The notes under the pieces were generated by a model. The model had not been told where the DNA came from. It saw only the letters and a program-made list of their open reading frames with translations, and did not search any database. From the NCBI GenBank assembly GCA_003852775.1, contig RDDZ01000056.1, positions 1 to 59,808 on the forward strand: 59,808 nucleotides of DNA, written 5' to 3'. The translations under genes were made by a program, and so were the position numbers. Below, one piece after another: positions 9,080-17,131 of this stretch; position 1 is the first letter of the stretch, and every line of letters begins with the position of its first letter. Source of the stretch: Microbacteriaceae bacterium. GTDB lineage: Bacteria > Actinomycetota > Actinomycetes > Actinomycetales > Microbacteriaceae.

Positions 9080-9817
9080 TCAGCCGCGCCGCGTCGCGCG
9101 CAGGTGCGCGAGCTCGTAGCGCGTGCGGGCGCCCGCTGCCGCCATCGCGTCCGCGACCCGGCGGCGCACGGTGCGCACCGAGACGCCCAGCTCGGCGGCG
9201 ACCTCCGCGTCGTCGAGGCCGCGCTCGAGGGCCAGGAGGACGGGCTCGGCGGGATCGGCGGCGGCCCACGGCGAGGCGCCCGCCCAGCGGCGCTCGTAGA
9301 GCTCGCCGAGGGCTGCGACGACGGGAGGCGTGGAGAGCACGAGCGCGTCGACGTCGCCGGGCTCGTCCCACGTGGTCGGCACGACGGCGATCCGGTCGCG
9401 CACGACGAAGTACCACGCGCGCGCGTCGCCCGTGCGCACCTCGACGCCCGCGTGGGCGAGGCCCTCGATCACCGGGTGCGCGCGCACGTCGTCGCGCGCC
9501 GCGGACGGCAGGATGACGCGCACCCGGATGCGACCGCTCGCGAGCGCCGTCACGAGGTCGCGCCCCTGCTCGTCGCGGTCGCCCGCCGCGATCGCGAGGA
9601 GGGGCTCCAGGTCGGGCACGATCGCGCTCACGTCGGCGCCCTGCTGGAGGCCGCCGCGCGTCCACCACGCGTGCCAGGCGCCGGCGCTGCCGTGCACGAC
9701 GTCGACGACGCCGTGGACGGGCGGGGGCGGGGTCGCGGAGGCGAGCTCGCGCAGGCGGGCGAGCGCATCGCGGATCGCGGTCTCCTGGGCGTCCCAGTCG
9801 GTGGTCGTGAGGGCCAT
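9080..9817 (-). CDS. LuxR-type HTH regulator with PLD/TrmB-like sensor region
   Basis: 245 residues; ATG at 9817 with a purine-rich GGGAAGAAAG upstream. The C-terminal 60 residues are a LuxR-type HTH ('GLDDAEVAAELGVSVRTVRR'). The middle (about 70-165; 'GRIRVRVILPSAARDD', 'GVEVRTGDARAWYFVVRDR') resembles the phospholipase-D-like sensor found in TrmB-type and some Streptomyces LuxR-type regulators. The N-terminus is helical. It lies divergent from a lipoprotein gene with about 75 bases between starts and may regulate it. The ligand is unknown. Confidence 0.75.
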   Translation of the reverse strand: MALTTTDWDAQETAIRDALARLRELASATPPPPVHGVVDVVHGSAGAWHAWWTRGGLQQGADVSAIVPDLEPLLAIAAGDRDEQGRDLVTALASGRIRVRVILPSAARDDVRAHPVIEGLAHAGVEVRTGDARAWYFVVRDRIAVVPTTWDEPGDVDALVLSTPPVVAALGELYERRWAGASPWAAADPAEPVLLALERGLDDAEVAAELGVSVRTVRRRVADAMAAAGARTRYELAHLRATRRG

Positions 9818-9892
9818 GGCGCTTTCTTCCCGAGGTGTGGCATCATCGTGACACACATCGCGCGAGTTGGCATGAAGATGACAGGGGGAGTC

Positions 9893-10933
9893 GTGCGACG
9901 GACCACCACCCGTGCCGGGATGCCGGCGGCGCTCGCCGTCGTGCTCGTGCTCGTCGGCTGCGCGCCCGCGACGGCGCCGTCCGGAGGGGGAGGCGAGGCG
10001 GTGTCCGACGGCGCAACCCCCGCCGCCGCCGAGCTGCGCGGCCCCGCGATCGACCTCGACTGCGACGCCCTCCTCGCGGCGGTCGACCCCGCCCAGACGT
10101 ACGGCGGCGACTTCCGGCCCACGACCGTGTCGGGCGCGGGCGTCGGCGACTACCTGGGCCTCGCCTCCGCCGCGACCGTGCACGCGGGCGGGCTCGCGTG
10201 CGCGTGGGAGTCGTCGGCCGACCTCGTGCAGCTCGTCGTGCTCCCGGAGGCGACCGCGACGTGGGGGGCGCTCGCGCCCGAGCTCGCGACCTTCCAGCCC
10301 CACGAGGGCCGCTTCGGCACCTCGTTCCACGCGTGCATGGCCGGCTGCCGTGCCGACGTCCTCGTCGGCGACCGCTGGCTCAGCGCGACCCTCTCAGGCT
10401 CCGCCGGTGAAGAAGCCGCCTGGTCGCTCGTCGACCGGGCCGTGTCGGCGATCGCGGCGGCCGGCCCCGGCGATGAACCCTCCGTCGCCGCCGGGGCCAC
10501 TCCCGACTGCGCGGCCCTCGTGCCCGACGGCGTGCGCGTCTCCGCGTTCGGTGTCCCGCTCGCGGCCGACGCCCGCTTCGCGCCCACCCAGCCCGTGCTG
10601 CTGCACGGCGCCGTGCTCCAGCAGGGAGGCGTGCACTGCTTCTGGATGGGCGACGCGGGCGGCGACGCGTCCGTGCACGTGGGCCTGCTCCCCGGGGGAG
10701 CGGCCGCGTGGGATGCGCACTGGGCCGTCGCCCCGCATCCGTCGTCGAAGGTCGTGTGGAGCGACGCCCCCGAGCTCGGGGACGCGGCGAAGGCCGGATG
10801 CTACGAGCGCGGCGGCTGCTTCGTGTCGGTGCGCGCGGGCGACGACTGGCTCAGCGTCGACGTGCGGTTCGCTGCCGGTGACCACCTCGCGGCAGCGACC
10901 GCCATCGCGGAGGGCGTGCTCGCGGCGCTCTGA
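9893..10933 (+). CDS. secreted lipoprotein, two tandem related domains
   Basis: 346 residues from GTG 9893, which has a GGGGGAG ribosome site close by; in-frame ATGs at 9872 and 9878 are alternatives and would lengthen the N-terminus by up to 7 residues. A basic start, hydrophobic core and lipobox (LVGC, Cys near residue 23) mark it as a lipoprotein. Two halves look related: each has a 'DCxAL' start, a cysteine pair, 'CxW' in the middle and a 'GDxWLSxxxxF/GSAG' end, suggesting an internal duplication with disulfides. No enzyme motif is seen. Ligand binding outside the membrane is a guess. Confidence 0.75.
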   Translation: MRRTTTRAGMPAALAVVLVLVGCAPATAPSGGGGEAVSDGATPAAAELRGPAIDLDCDALLAAVDPAQTYGGDFRPTTVSGAGVGDYLGLASAATVHAGGLACAWESSADLVQLVVLPEATATWGALAPELATFQPHEGRFGTSFHACMAGCRADVLVGDRWLSATLSGSAGEEAAWSLVDRAVSAIAAAGPGDEPSVAAGATPDCAALVPDGVRVSAFGVPLAADARFAPTQPVLLHGAVLQQGGVHCFWMGDAGGDASVHVGLLPGGAAAWDAHWAVAPHPSSKVVWSDAPELGDAAKAGCYERGGCFVSVRAGDDWLSVDVRFAAGDHLAAATAIAEGVLAAL

Positions 10934-10973
10934 CGTCGCGGGCGCCCCTCCGCCTCCCGGTGAGTCGCGCGGC

Positions 10974-11483
10974 TCAGGCGGGCAGGCCGAGGCGCTTGCG
11001 CAGCATCGCGACGTGCCCGGTGGCCTTGATGTTGTAGAAGGCGCGCTCGATGACGCCCTCCTCGTCGATCACGAACGTCGCCCGGATGACGCCCTGCACC
11101 TCGCGACCGTAGAGCAGCTTCGTGCCGAACGTGCCGTAGAGGCCGTGCACGTGGCGGTCGGGGTCGGACAGGAGCGTGAAGGTGAGCTGCTCGGCCTCCG
11201 CCATCCGCGCGATCGCGGGCACCTCGTCGCGCGAGACGCCGACGACCGTGTAGCCCTCCGCCGTGAACGCGTCGAGCCGGTCGCGGAAGTCGCACGCCTG
11301 GCCCGTGCACGCCGGGGTGCCCGCCTCGCCGTAGAAGTAGAGGATGACCTTCCGCCCGCGCAGCTGCGAGAGGGTGACGGGCTCGCCGTGCTGGTCGAGG
11401 GCCGTGAAGTCGGGTGCGAGCGTCCCCTCCTCGAGGCGGATCGGGTCGGAAGCCGGGGCGGGGGAGGGCGCGTTAGAAATCAT
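10974..11483 (-). CDS. bcp: thioredoxin-dependent peroxiredoxin, BCP/PrxQ type
   Basis: 169 residues. Reduces hydroperoxides through a peroxidatic Cys59 in 'TPACTGQACDFRD', with resolving Cys64 five residues later, the atypical 2-Cys PrxQ layout. The AhpC/TSA fold spans about residues 18-165 ('APDFTALDQHGEPVTLSQL', 'DEVPAIARMAEAEQLTFTL', 'GVIRATFVIDEEGVI'). The length is usual for BCP with a short extra N-terminal tail. It reads away from tRNA-Lys and shares its upstream region. Confidence 0.93.
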   Translation of the reverse strand: MISNAPSPAPASDPIRLEEGTLAPDFTALDQHGEPVTLSQLRGRKVILYFYGEAGTPACTGQACDFRDRLDAFTAEGYTVVGVSRDEVPAIARMAEAEQLTFTLLSDPDRHVHGLYGTFGTKLLYGREVQGVIRATFVIDEEGVIERAFYNIKATGHVAMLRKRLGLPA

Positions 11484-11530
11484 GTCGCGGTCATGCTATC
11501 TTTGTTCTCCGGCCCGGGATTTCGGGCCGA

Positions 11531-11603
<73 letters not shown>

Positions 11604-11608
11604 CGGAT

Positions 11609-11643
11609 AAGCCCTCGCATCTCTCGCCAGATGTCGAGGGCTT
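11609..11643 (+). terminator. terminator of tRNA-Lys
   Basis: AAGCCCTCG pairs with CGAGGGCTT, with an inner CATCT/AGATG extension across a one-base bulge, followed by the T-rich tail TCTGCTTTCC. It ends six bases after the tRNA region starts to unpair, as expected for a short tRNA transcript. Confidence 0.8.
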
Positions 11644-11664
11644 TCTGCTTTCCCCGGCCCGCGC

Positions 11665-12144
11665 TCAGCCCTCGGCGCGCCGCGCGAGCAGGGGCGCCAG
11701 CCGCGGGGGGACGACCTCCTCGAGCGACACCGAGGTGCTCGTTCGCTGGACGCCCTCGATCTCGAGCAGCATCGTCGTGATGCGGTGCAGGTCGGCGGTG
11801 TCCCGCGCGACGACCTTGGCGTGCAGGTCGGCCGCACCCGTCGTGGCGTGCATCTCGACGATCTCGGGGATCTCGGCGAGCGCCCCGTACGCCTCGCGTA
11901 GGGTGCCCTGGCTGATGGCGATCTCGATGAACGCGACGAGCGGGTAGCCGAGCGCGGACGGCCGCACGCGCCGGCTCACGGGGCCGAGGGCTCCGCCGCC
12001 CTCGAGTCGGCGCAGGCGGGCGTGCACGGTGTTGCGCGCGAGGCCGAGGGTGCGCGAGAGCGCGAGGGCCGTCGCGCTCGGGTCATCGTCGAGGGCGCGG
12101 AGGATGCGGGCATCCGTCGCATCGATGGGCGTCGCGTTGGTCAT
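11665..12144 (-). CDS. Lrp/AsnC-family regulator
   Basis: 159 residues; ATG at 12144 with AGGAAG upstream at 8 bases. The N-terminal HTH (about 8-60, 'TALALSRTLGLARNTVHARL') is followed by an AsnC/RAM effector domain (about 70-150, 'GYPLVAFIEIAIS', 'GAADLHAKVVARDTADLH'). Such proteins sense amino acids as dimers or octamers. It is divergent from the YitT-like gene, with about 90 bases between starts, and may control it and the D-amino-acid enzyme beyond; that is inference. Confidence 0.88.
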   Translation of the reverse strand: MTNATPIDATDARILRALDDDPSATALALSRTLGLARNTVHARLRRLEGGGALGPVSRRVRPSALGYPLVAFIEIAISQGTLREAYGALAEIPEIVEMHATTGAADLHAKVVARDTADLHRITTMLLEIEGVQRTSTSVSLEEVVPPRLAPLLARRAEG

Positions 12145-12235
12145 CCTGCTCACTTCCTCGCTGAAGATTGAGCAAGAGTACCAACGCGATCCGCCTCGTT
12201 TGCGCTCGGTGGCGTCGCGCGGCGAGCATCGGGAT

Positions 12236-12901
12236 GTGACCGCCGCCCCCGCCTCCACCCCCGCGCCGCCGGTCGCCCCGCAGGAGGGCTCGGCGCCCGC
12301 GCCGCAGCGCCACACCCCGATCGAGGACGTCGTCGGCCTGCTGACGGGGATCGTCCTCGTCTCGCTCGGCCTCTTCATGCTGCACTCGGCGGGCGTCGTG
12401 ACGGGCGGCACCGCCGGCCTCGCGCTGCTCGTCGGCTACCTCACGGGGCTGCCGTACGCCGTGCTGTTCGTCGTCGTGAACGTGCCGTTCTTCCTCCTCG
12501 CGATCGGCCGCAAGGGCTGGAGCTTCACCCTGCGCACGGTCATCACGATCGTGGGCGTCTCGCTGCTGAGCGGGCTCTACGCGCTGCCGGGCGTGCTCGG
12601 CGGCCTCGGGCTCGACCCGCTGTTCGCCTCGATCGTCGGCAACCTCGTGATCGGCGTGGGCGTCGTCATCATCTTCCGCCACCGCTCGAGCCTCGGCGGG
12701 TTCAACATCGCCGCCCTCGTGCTGCAGGAGCGCACGGGCTTCCGCGCCGGGTGGACGCTCATGATCCTCGACGGCGCCGTCGTGATCGGCTCGATCCTCG
12801 CCGTCGAGCCGCTGCTCGTGCTCGTGTCGGCGATCGGCGTCGTCGTCATCAACGTGAGCCTCGTGCTCAACCACCGGCCCGACCGCTACCTCGGCTACTG
12901 A
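12236..12901 (+). CDS. YitT-family membrane protein
   Basis: 221 residues; GTG start with no convincing ribosome site, possibly leaderless. A proline-rich N-terminus (1-28) is followed by five or six transmembrane segments (about 34-54, 62-82, 94-114, 118-146, 170-186 and 188-206). 'AGVVTGGTAGLALLVGYLTG' and 'RHRSSLGGFNIAALVLQ' are typical of the YitT/DUF161 fold, which has only the membrane part here and no DUF2179 tail. Transport substrate unknown. Forty-six bases separate it from the next gene, so they may be co-transcribed. Confidence 0.85.
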   Translation: MTAAPASTPAPPVAPQEGSAPAPQRHTPIEDVVGLLTGIVLVSLGLFMLHSAGVVTGGTAGLALLVGYLTGLPYAVLFVVVNVPFFLLAIGRKGWSFTLRTVITIVGVSLLSGLYALPGVLGGLGLDPLFASIVGNLVIGVGVVIIFRHRSSLGGFNIAALVLQERTGFRAGWTLMILDGAVVIGSILAVEPLLVLVSAIGVVVINVSLVLNHRPDRYLGY

Positions 12902-12947
12902 GCGCGTGCCGCCGACCGGCGGCGCCGTACCCTGCCACGATGGGCGC

Positions 12948-14180
12948 ATGACGACGTCGGCGCCGGTGCCCGGACTCGAGCCCGACCCCGTGCTCGGGCC
13001 GGTGCACAAGTCGGTGCCGCCCGCGCTGTGGGGGAGGCGTTCCTCCGAGGTCGCGGCGGAGCGGCATCCGGTGGGTGTGTTCGCGACGCCGCTGCTCGTG
13101 CTCGACCGCGCCGCGTCCGACGCCAACGTCGCGACGCTCACGGCATGGGCCGCGGAGCGCGGCATGCAGCTCGCGCCGCACGGGAAGACCACGATGGCGC
13201 CCGAGCTCTGGCGGCGGCTGCTCGACGCCGGATGCTGGGGGCTCACGCTCGCGACCCCGTGGCAGGCCCAGGTGGCACGGGCGGTCGGCGTCGACCGCAT
13301 CCTCATCGCGAACGAGGTCGTCGACCCGGTCGGCGCCGCGTGGATCGCGAGCGAGCTCGACGCGCATCCGGAACTCGAGCTCGCGTGCTGGGTCGACTCC
13401 GCGGAGTCGGTCGCGGTGCTCGCGGCGACCGCGGGGGAGCGACCGCTCGACGTGCTCGTCGAGCTCGGCGACGCGGGCGGGCGCACGGGTGCGCGCGGGG
13501 TCGAGGCCGCGCTCGCGGTGGCGGATGCCGCGGCGGCCTCGCCGCGGGTGCGGCTGCGCGGGGTGGCCGGCTACGAGGGGAGCTACGGCTCCGACCGCCG
13601 CCCCGGGACGGTCGCGCGCGTGCGGGGTTACCTGCGCGAGCTCGCGGCGCTCGCGGACACCGTGCTCACCGCGCACGACGTGGCCGACCCGATCGTGTCG
13701 GCGGGCGGGTCCACGTGGTTCGACCTCGTCGCCGAGGAGCTCGCGCCCCTCGCCGACCGGGCGAGGATCGTGCTGCGCTCCGGGGCGTTCCAGGCGCACG
13801 ACGACGTCTTCTACGCGCACACGGCGGGCCTGCCGCTCGCACCCGCGCTCACCGTCATCGCCCGCGTCGTCTCCCGACCCGAGCCCGGCCTCGCGGTGCT
13901 CGACGCCGGCAAGCGCGATGCGCCGTACGACTACGACCCTCCGGTCGTGCTCGGCTCCGCCGACGGCCGCGCGCTCCCGGGCGCCCGTGTCGTCGCGCTC
14001 AACGACCAGCACGCGCACCTCGCACTGCCCGCGGACGCCGCGCTCGCGGTGGGCGAGGTCGTGCTGCTCGGCGTCTCGCATCCGTGCGGCGCGTTCGACC
14101 GCTGGCGGCTCGTGCCCGAGGTCGACGACGCCCGCGGGCCCGACCCGCGGGTCGTGGGGTTCCTGCAGACGGTCTTCTAG
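12948..14180 (+). CDS. PLP-dependent D-serine dehydratase / D-threonine aldolase-like enzyme
   Basis: 410 residues, fold-type III (alanine racemase-like) PLP enzyme. Lys80 in 'APHGKTTMAPEL' should form the internal aldimine. C-terminal 'SHPCGAFDRW' supplies His378 and Cys380, matching the zinc ligands of eukaryotic-type D-serine dehydratase. Members act on D-serine, D-threonine or D-threo-3-hydroxyaspartate; the substrate cannot be read from sequence. Start ATG at 12948. Next to an Lrp-type regulator and a permease it may form a small D-amino-acid catabolic unit. Confidence 0.85.
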   Translation: MTTSAPVPGLEPDPVLGPVHKSVPPALWGRRSSEVAAERHPVGVFATPLLVLDRAASDANVATLTAWAAERGMQLAPHGKTTMAPELWRRLLDAGCWGLTLATPWQAQVARAVGVDRILIANEVVDPVGAAWIASELDAHPELELACWVDSAESVAVLAATAGERPLDVLVELGDAGGRTGARGVEAALAVADAAAASPRVRLRGVAGYEGSYGSDRRPGTVARVRGYLRELAALADTVLTAHDVADPIVSAGGSTWFDLVAEELAPLADRARIVLRSGAFQAHDDVFYAHTAGLPLAPALTVIARVVSRPEPGLAVLDAGKRDAPYDYDPPVVLGSADGRALPGARVVALNDQHAHLALPADAALAVGEVVLLGVSHPCGAFDRWRLVPEVDDARGPDPRVVGFLQTVF

Positions 14181-14233
14181 CCGTCGCAGTGTCGCCCCTC
14201 GCGGGTAACGTGCCGTTCCGAGAGGACCATCAC

Positions 14234-15550
14234 ATGACCGACCTGACCGCTCTCCGCGACGCCACCGATGCCGAGATCCTGCTGCCGGGCGACGCGGCCT
14301 ACGACGAAGCCCTCCCCGTCTACGCGGGAGCGGGTGAACCCGCCGTCATCGTGCGACCGGGCGCGCCCGAGCAGGTGGCGGACGCGCTGCGCCTCGCGCG
14401 CGAGCACGGCCTGACCGTCTCGGTGCGCTCCGGCGGCCACGGCGCGAAGACGTTCCCCAACCCCGGCGGGCTCGTCATCGACATGGCGGCCTTCGACTCC
14501 ATCGAGGTGAACGACGACGGCACCGTCCGCGTCGGGACGGCCGCGACGTGGGGCGAGGTGGCGGACGCGCTCGCGCCCCACAGCCTCGTCATCACCTCGG
14601 GCGACACGCGCGACGTGGGCGTCGGCGGCCTCACGCTCGGCGGTGGCATGGGCTGGCTCGTGCGCTCGGTCGGGCTCACGATCGACACCGTCGAGTCGAT
14701 CGACATCGTCGTCCCCGACGGGCGGCACCTCACGGCATCCGCCGACTCCGAGCCCGAGCTGTTCTGGGCGCTGCGCGGCGGCGGGGGCAACTTCGGGGTC
14801 GCGACGCACTTCGTCTTCCGCGCGTCGAGGCTCGCCGCCGTCGTCGGCGGGCAGATCGTGCTCGCCCTCGACGACCTCGAGGGCGCGCTGCGGGGCTGGC
14901 GCGACGTCATGCGGGCGGCACCCGACGAGCTCACGACCTCCTTCCTCGCGCTGCCCGCGAAGGAACCGGGCGCCCAGCCGCGTGCGCTGCTCCTGGTCTG
15001 CTACGCGGGCGACGACGAGGCGGCGGGGCGCGCCGCCATCGCACCGCTGCTCGAGCTGCCCGGGGTCGTCTCCGTCGACATCTCGCGTCGTCCCTACGGC
15101 GACCTCGTCCAGGACGTCACGGCACCCCCGCCCGTCACGATGGTGGGGGGTCACGGTCTGAGCGACTTCGGCGACGACGTCATCGCAGACTACGCCGCCG
15201 CGCTGCGGGGCTTCGACGGCCCGACGGTGGCGTCCATCCGCTACCTCGGCGGGGCGTTCGCGCGCGTCGACCCGGACGCCACGGCCTTCGCCGTGCGCGA
15301 TCGCGAGGTCATGCTGTTCCGCGTCGCGATGCTTCCGCCGGACGCGGCCCCCGAGCTCGTGGCCGCGGCCGAGGCGCCGTGGGAGCCGATGCGCGCGCGC
15401 ATCACCGCGACCTACGGCAACTTCAGCGAGACGGCCGACCCCGAGCTTCTGCCCCTGCTCTACCCGCCGGCCACGCTCGAGCGGCTGCGGGCGGTCAAGC
15501 GGCGGTACGACCCCGACAACCTGCTCGCGCGCAACCACAACATCGTGTAG
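14234..15550 (+). CDS. FAD-linked oxidase of the berberine-bridge family
   Basis: 438 residues; ATG at 14234 with AGAGG upstream. PCMH-type FAD-binding domain about 30-205 and a C-terminal BBE segment ending 'YDPDNLLARNHNI'. His69 in 'RSGGHGA' is the usual 8-alpha-histidyl FAD attachment residue. The second attachment Cys of bicovalent members lies in 'GLT-C-D'; here the residue is Ile150 ('GLTIDTV'), so FAD should be held by a single bond. Members oxidise sugars, alcohols or alkaloids; substrate unknown. Confidence 0.87.
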   Translation: MTDLTALRDATDAEILLPGDAAYDEALPVYAGAGEPAVIVRPGAPEQVADALRLAREHGLTVSVRSGGHGAKTFPNPGGLVIDMAAFDSIEVNDDGTVRVGTAATWGEVADALAPHSLVITSGDTRDVGVGGLTLGGGMGWLVRSVGLTIDTVESIDIVVPDGRHLTASADSEPELFWALRGGGGNFGVATHFVFRASRLAAVVGGQIVLALDDLEGALRGWRDVMRAAPDELTTSFLALPAKEPGAQPRALLLVCYAGDDEAAGRAAIAPLLELPGVVSVDISRRPYGDLVQDVTAPPPVTMVGGHGLSDFGDDVIADYAAALRGFDGPTVASIRYLGGAFARVDPDATAFAVRDREVMLFRVAMLPPDAAPELVAAAEAPWEPMRARITATYGNFSETADPELLPLLYPPATLERLRAVKRRYDPDNLLARNHNIV

Positions 15551-15558
15551 CCGCGGGC

Positions 15559-16221
15559 TCAGCTCGCGGGCGGCGCCTTCGGCGTGCGCTTGGTCGCGGG
15601 CTTGGGGGCCGTGGCGGGCTCCTCCGCCGTCGGCTTCGGGGCCGCGGCCTTCGGTGCCGCGGCCTTGGGGGCGGCGGTCTTCTTCGGCGCGGCGGCCTTG
15701 GTCGCGGACGTCTCGGGCGTCGCCGTCTTCGGTGCGGCCGTGCGCTTCGCCGCCGACACCTTCGACACGGGCGGCTTCGCGTCCGGCACGAGCGTCGCCG
15801 CGGATGCCGAGGCGTGCGTGGCGGCCGACTTCGGCGCCGGGGTCGCGAGCGCCTCCGCGGCCTCGGCCTTCGCCTCCGCGCCCTCGGGGTTCGACGGCCC
15901 CGCGGTCGCGGCATCGGCGCTCGAGCTCGCCGGGGCGGTCGCCGCGGGCGTCGCAGGCGTTGCGGCGGGCGTCGCGGCTGCCGGGGCAGGCGCGGGAGTC
16001 GGGGGCTCGGGGCGGTAGCGGTCGGGGTCCGGCGCCTCGGGCTTTCGGGGCTCGTAGCGGTCGAGGTAGAGCTGCGCTGCGCGTGTGCCGACGAGCAGGA
16101 AACGCACGAGCAGCACGGTGACGCCGATGACGACGGCCGCGATGACGAGCGTGCCGATGATCTGCGCGATCGCCCCCATCGTGTGGAGGAGACTGCCGAA
16201 GCCCTGTCCGTATCCGTACAT
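15559..16221 (-). CDS. membrane-anchored protein with Ala/Lys/Pro-rich histone-H1-like tail
   Basis: 220 residues; ATG at 16221 shares its A with the stop of the gene before it (TGATG). The N-terminus is 'MYGYGQGFGSLLHTMG', then one transmembrane helix (about 19-44). After residue 55 the protein is low complexity: Ala, Pro and Lys repeats such as 'AAPK' and 'KAAAPK' recur in the last 70 residues, as in histone H1 and HU tails. The tail is expected to be basic and disordered; it could bind nucleic acid or acidic polymers near the membrane. No known family recognised. Confidence 0.7.
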   Translation of the reverse strand: MYGYGQGFGSLLHTMGAIAQIIGTLVIAAVVIGVTVLLVRFLLVGTRAAQLYLDRYEPRKPEAPDPDRYRPEPPTPAPAPAAATPAATPATPAATAPASSSADAATAGPSNPEGAEAKAEAAEALATPAPKSAATHASASAATLVPDAKPPVSKVSAAKRTAAPKTATPETSATKAAAPKKTAAPKAAAPKAAAPKPTAEEPATAPKPATKRTPKAPPAS

Positions 16222-16409
16222 CACCACTCCAGTTCCTTGGTCTTCGACTCCTCGACCACGCTGCCGACGGCGATCGCGACCGAGCAGGCCCAGCTGACCC
16301 ACATGAGGATGAGGCGCCAGTCGCGCGGTCCCTTGCGGGTGGCCTGCACGACGCCGACGGCCCCGAAGAGGGAGCTGAGAACGCTCGTGTTGAAGATGAA
16401 CTTGCGCAC
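16221..16409 (-). CDS. small membrane protein, 62 residues
   Basis: 62 residues with two hydrophobic stretches (about 6-22 and 32-50) joined by a basic loop, 'ATRKGPRDWR'. ATG start with GGAGGG eight to nine bases upstream (minus strand). It is translationally coupled to the following Ala/Pro-rich membrane protein by TGATG. Not recognised beyond being a small actinobacterial membrane protein. Confidence 0.65.
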   Translation of the reverse strand: MRKFIFNTSVLSSLFGAVGVVQATRKGPRDWRLILMWVSWACSVAIAVGSVVEESKTKELEW

Positions 16410-16521
16410 GGTGTGACCCTCCTTCGGCCTCCGCCCACGCTACCCCGGCCGACTGTCCGCCCGCGCGGGGGTTGCGCCGAGCGCCCGAGATGCGTATCAC
16501 CTGAATGTTCGCCCCGAGTTC

Positions 16522-16554
16522 GACCGATCGGTCAGTTTCTTGACCGATCGGTCA
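16522..16554. promoter_or_regulatory. twin palindromic operators upstream of tetR
   Basis: Two copies of the perfect palindrome GACCGATCGGTC (16522-16533 and 16542-16553), each within 'tgACCGATCGGTca'-type context. Their centres are 20 bp apart, two DNA turns, so two TetR dimers could bind the same face. 'ACCGATCGGT' is the kind of site used by many TetR repressors. The pair ends 15 bases before the tetR start, so it should occlude the promoter of the tetR-MMPL-yhgE operon. Confidence 0.85.
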
Positions 16555-16568
16555 GCTACGGTCGTCCG

Positions 16569-17117
16569 GTGACCACTGCATCCGAGCTCCGAGACGTCGC
16601 CCTGCGCGAGTTCGCGTCCGCCGGCTACCTCGGCACCTCGATCCAGGCGATCGCCGACCGCGCGGGCGTCTCGAAGGCGAGCGTGCTCTACCACTTCTCC
16701 TCCAAGGAGGCGCTGCTCGACGCCGCCCTGAGCCCCGCGATGGAGCAGCTCGCCGCGATCCTGCCGCGCACCGCGCAGCTCGCGGGCAGCCCCGAGGAGC
16801 GCACCGGGTTCCTCGTCGAGTTCGTCGACCTCCTGCTTGAGCACCGCCTGGCCGCGCAGGTGTTCATCACCCAGTCCGGTGCGCTCGGCGACGTGCCGGT
16901 CGTCGCGCGCGCCCAGGAGCTCATCCGCCACATCGCGGACGCGCGACCCGACCAGACGCTCGACGACCAGGTGCGCTTCGCGGTCGCCCTCGGTGGCGCC
17001 GCCTACCTGCTCGCGCAGGCAGGCAGCTACCTGCCCGACTCGGCCGACGACGCACGGCTGCGCGAGTCCCTCATCCGCATCCTCGGCGAACTCCTCGCCC
17101 CTGTGCCCGTCCCCTAA
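16569..17117 (+). CDS. TetR-family repressor of the MMPL operon
   Basis: 182 residues; GTG at 16569. N-terminal HTH about 3-50 ('TSIQAIADRAGVSKASVLYHF'), then a helical ligand domain. No ribosome site precedes the GTG and a TACGGT -10-like element lies just upstream, so the mRNA may be leaderless. Two palindromes immediately upstream imply autoregulation. The MMPL transporter gene starts 14 bases after the stop, so the ligand is probably a lipid or toxic amphiphile handled by the transporter (inference). Confidence 0.92.
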   Translation: MTTASELRDVALREFASAGYLGTSIQAIADRAGVSKASVLYHFSSKEALLDAALSPAMEQLAAILPRTAQLAGSPEERTGFLVEFVDLLLEHRLAAQVFITQSGALGDVPVVARAQELIRHIADARPDQTLDDQVRFAVALGGAAYLLAQAGSYLPDSADDARLRESLIRILGELLAPVPVP

Positions 17118-17131
17118 GGAGCCCGCCCCGC

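Noticed and set aside
2159-9668. Very long open frames in several other frames, on both strands, over known genes
   Set aside because: They are rich in Arg, Ala, Pro and Gly and lack family motifs. High GC removes stop codons; real genes are fixed by motifs and third-position bias.
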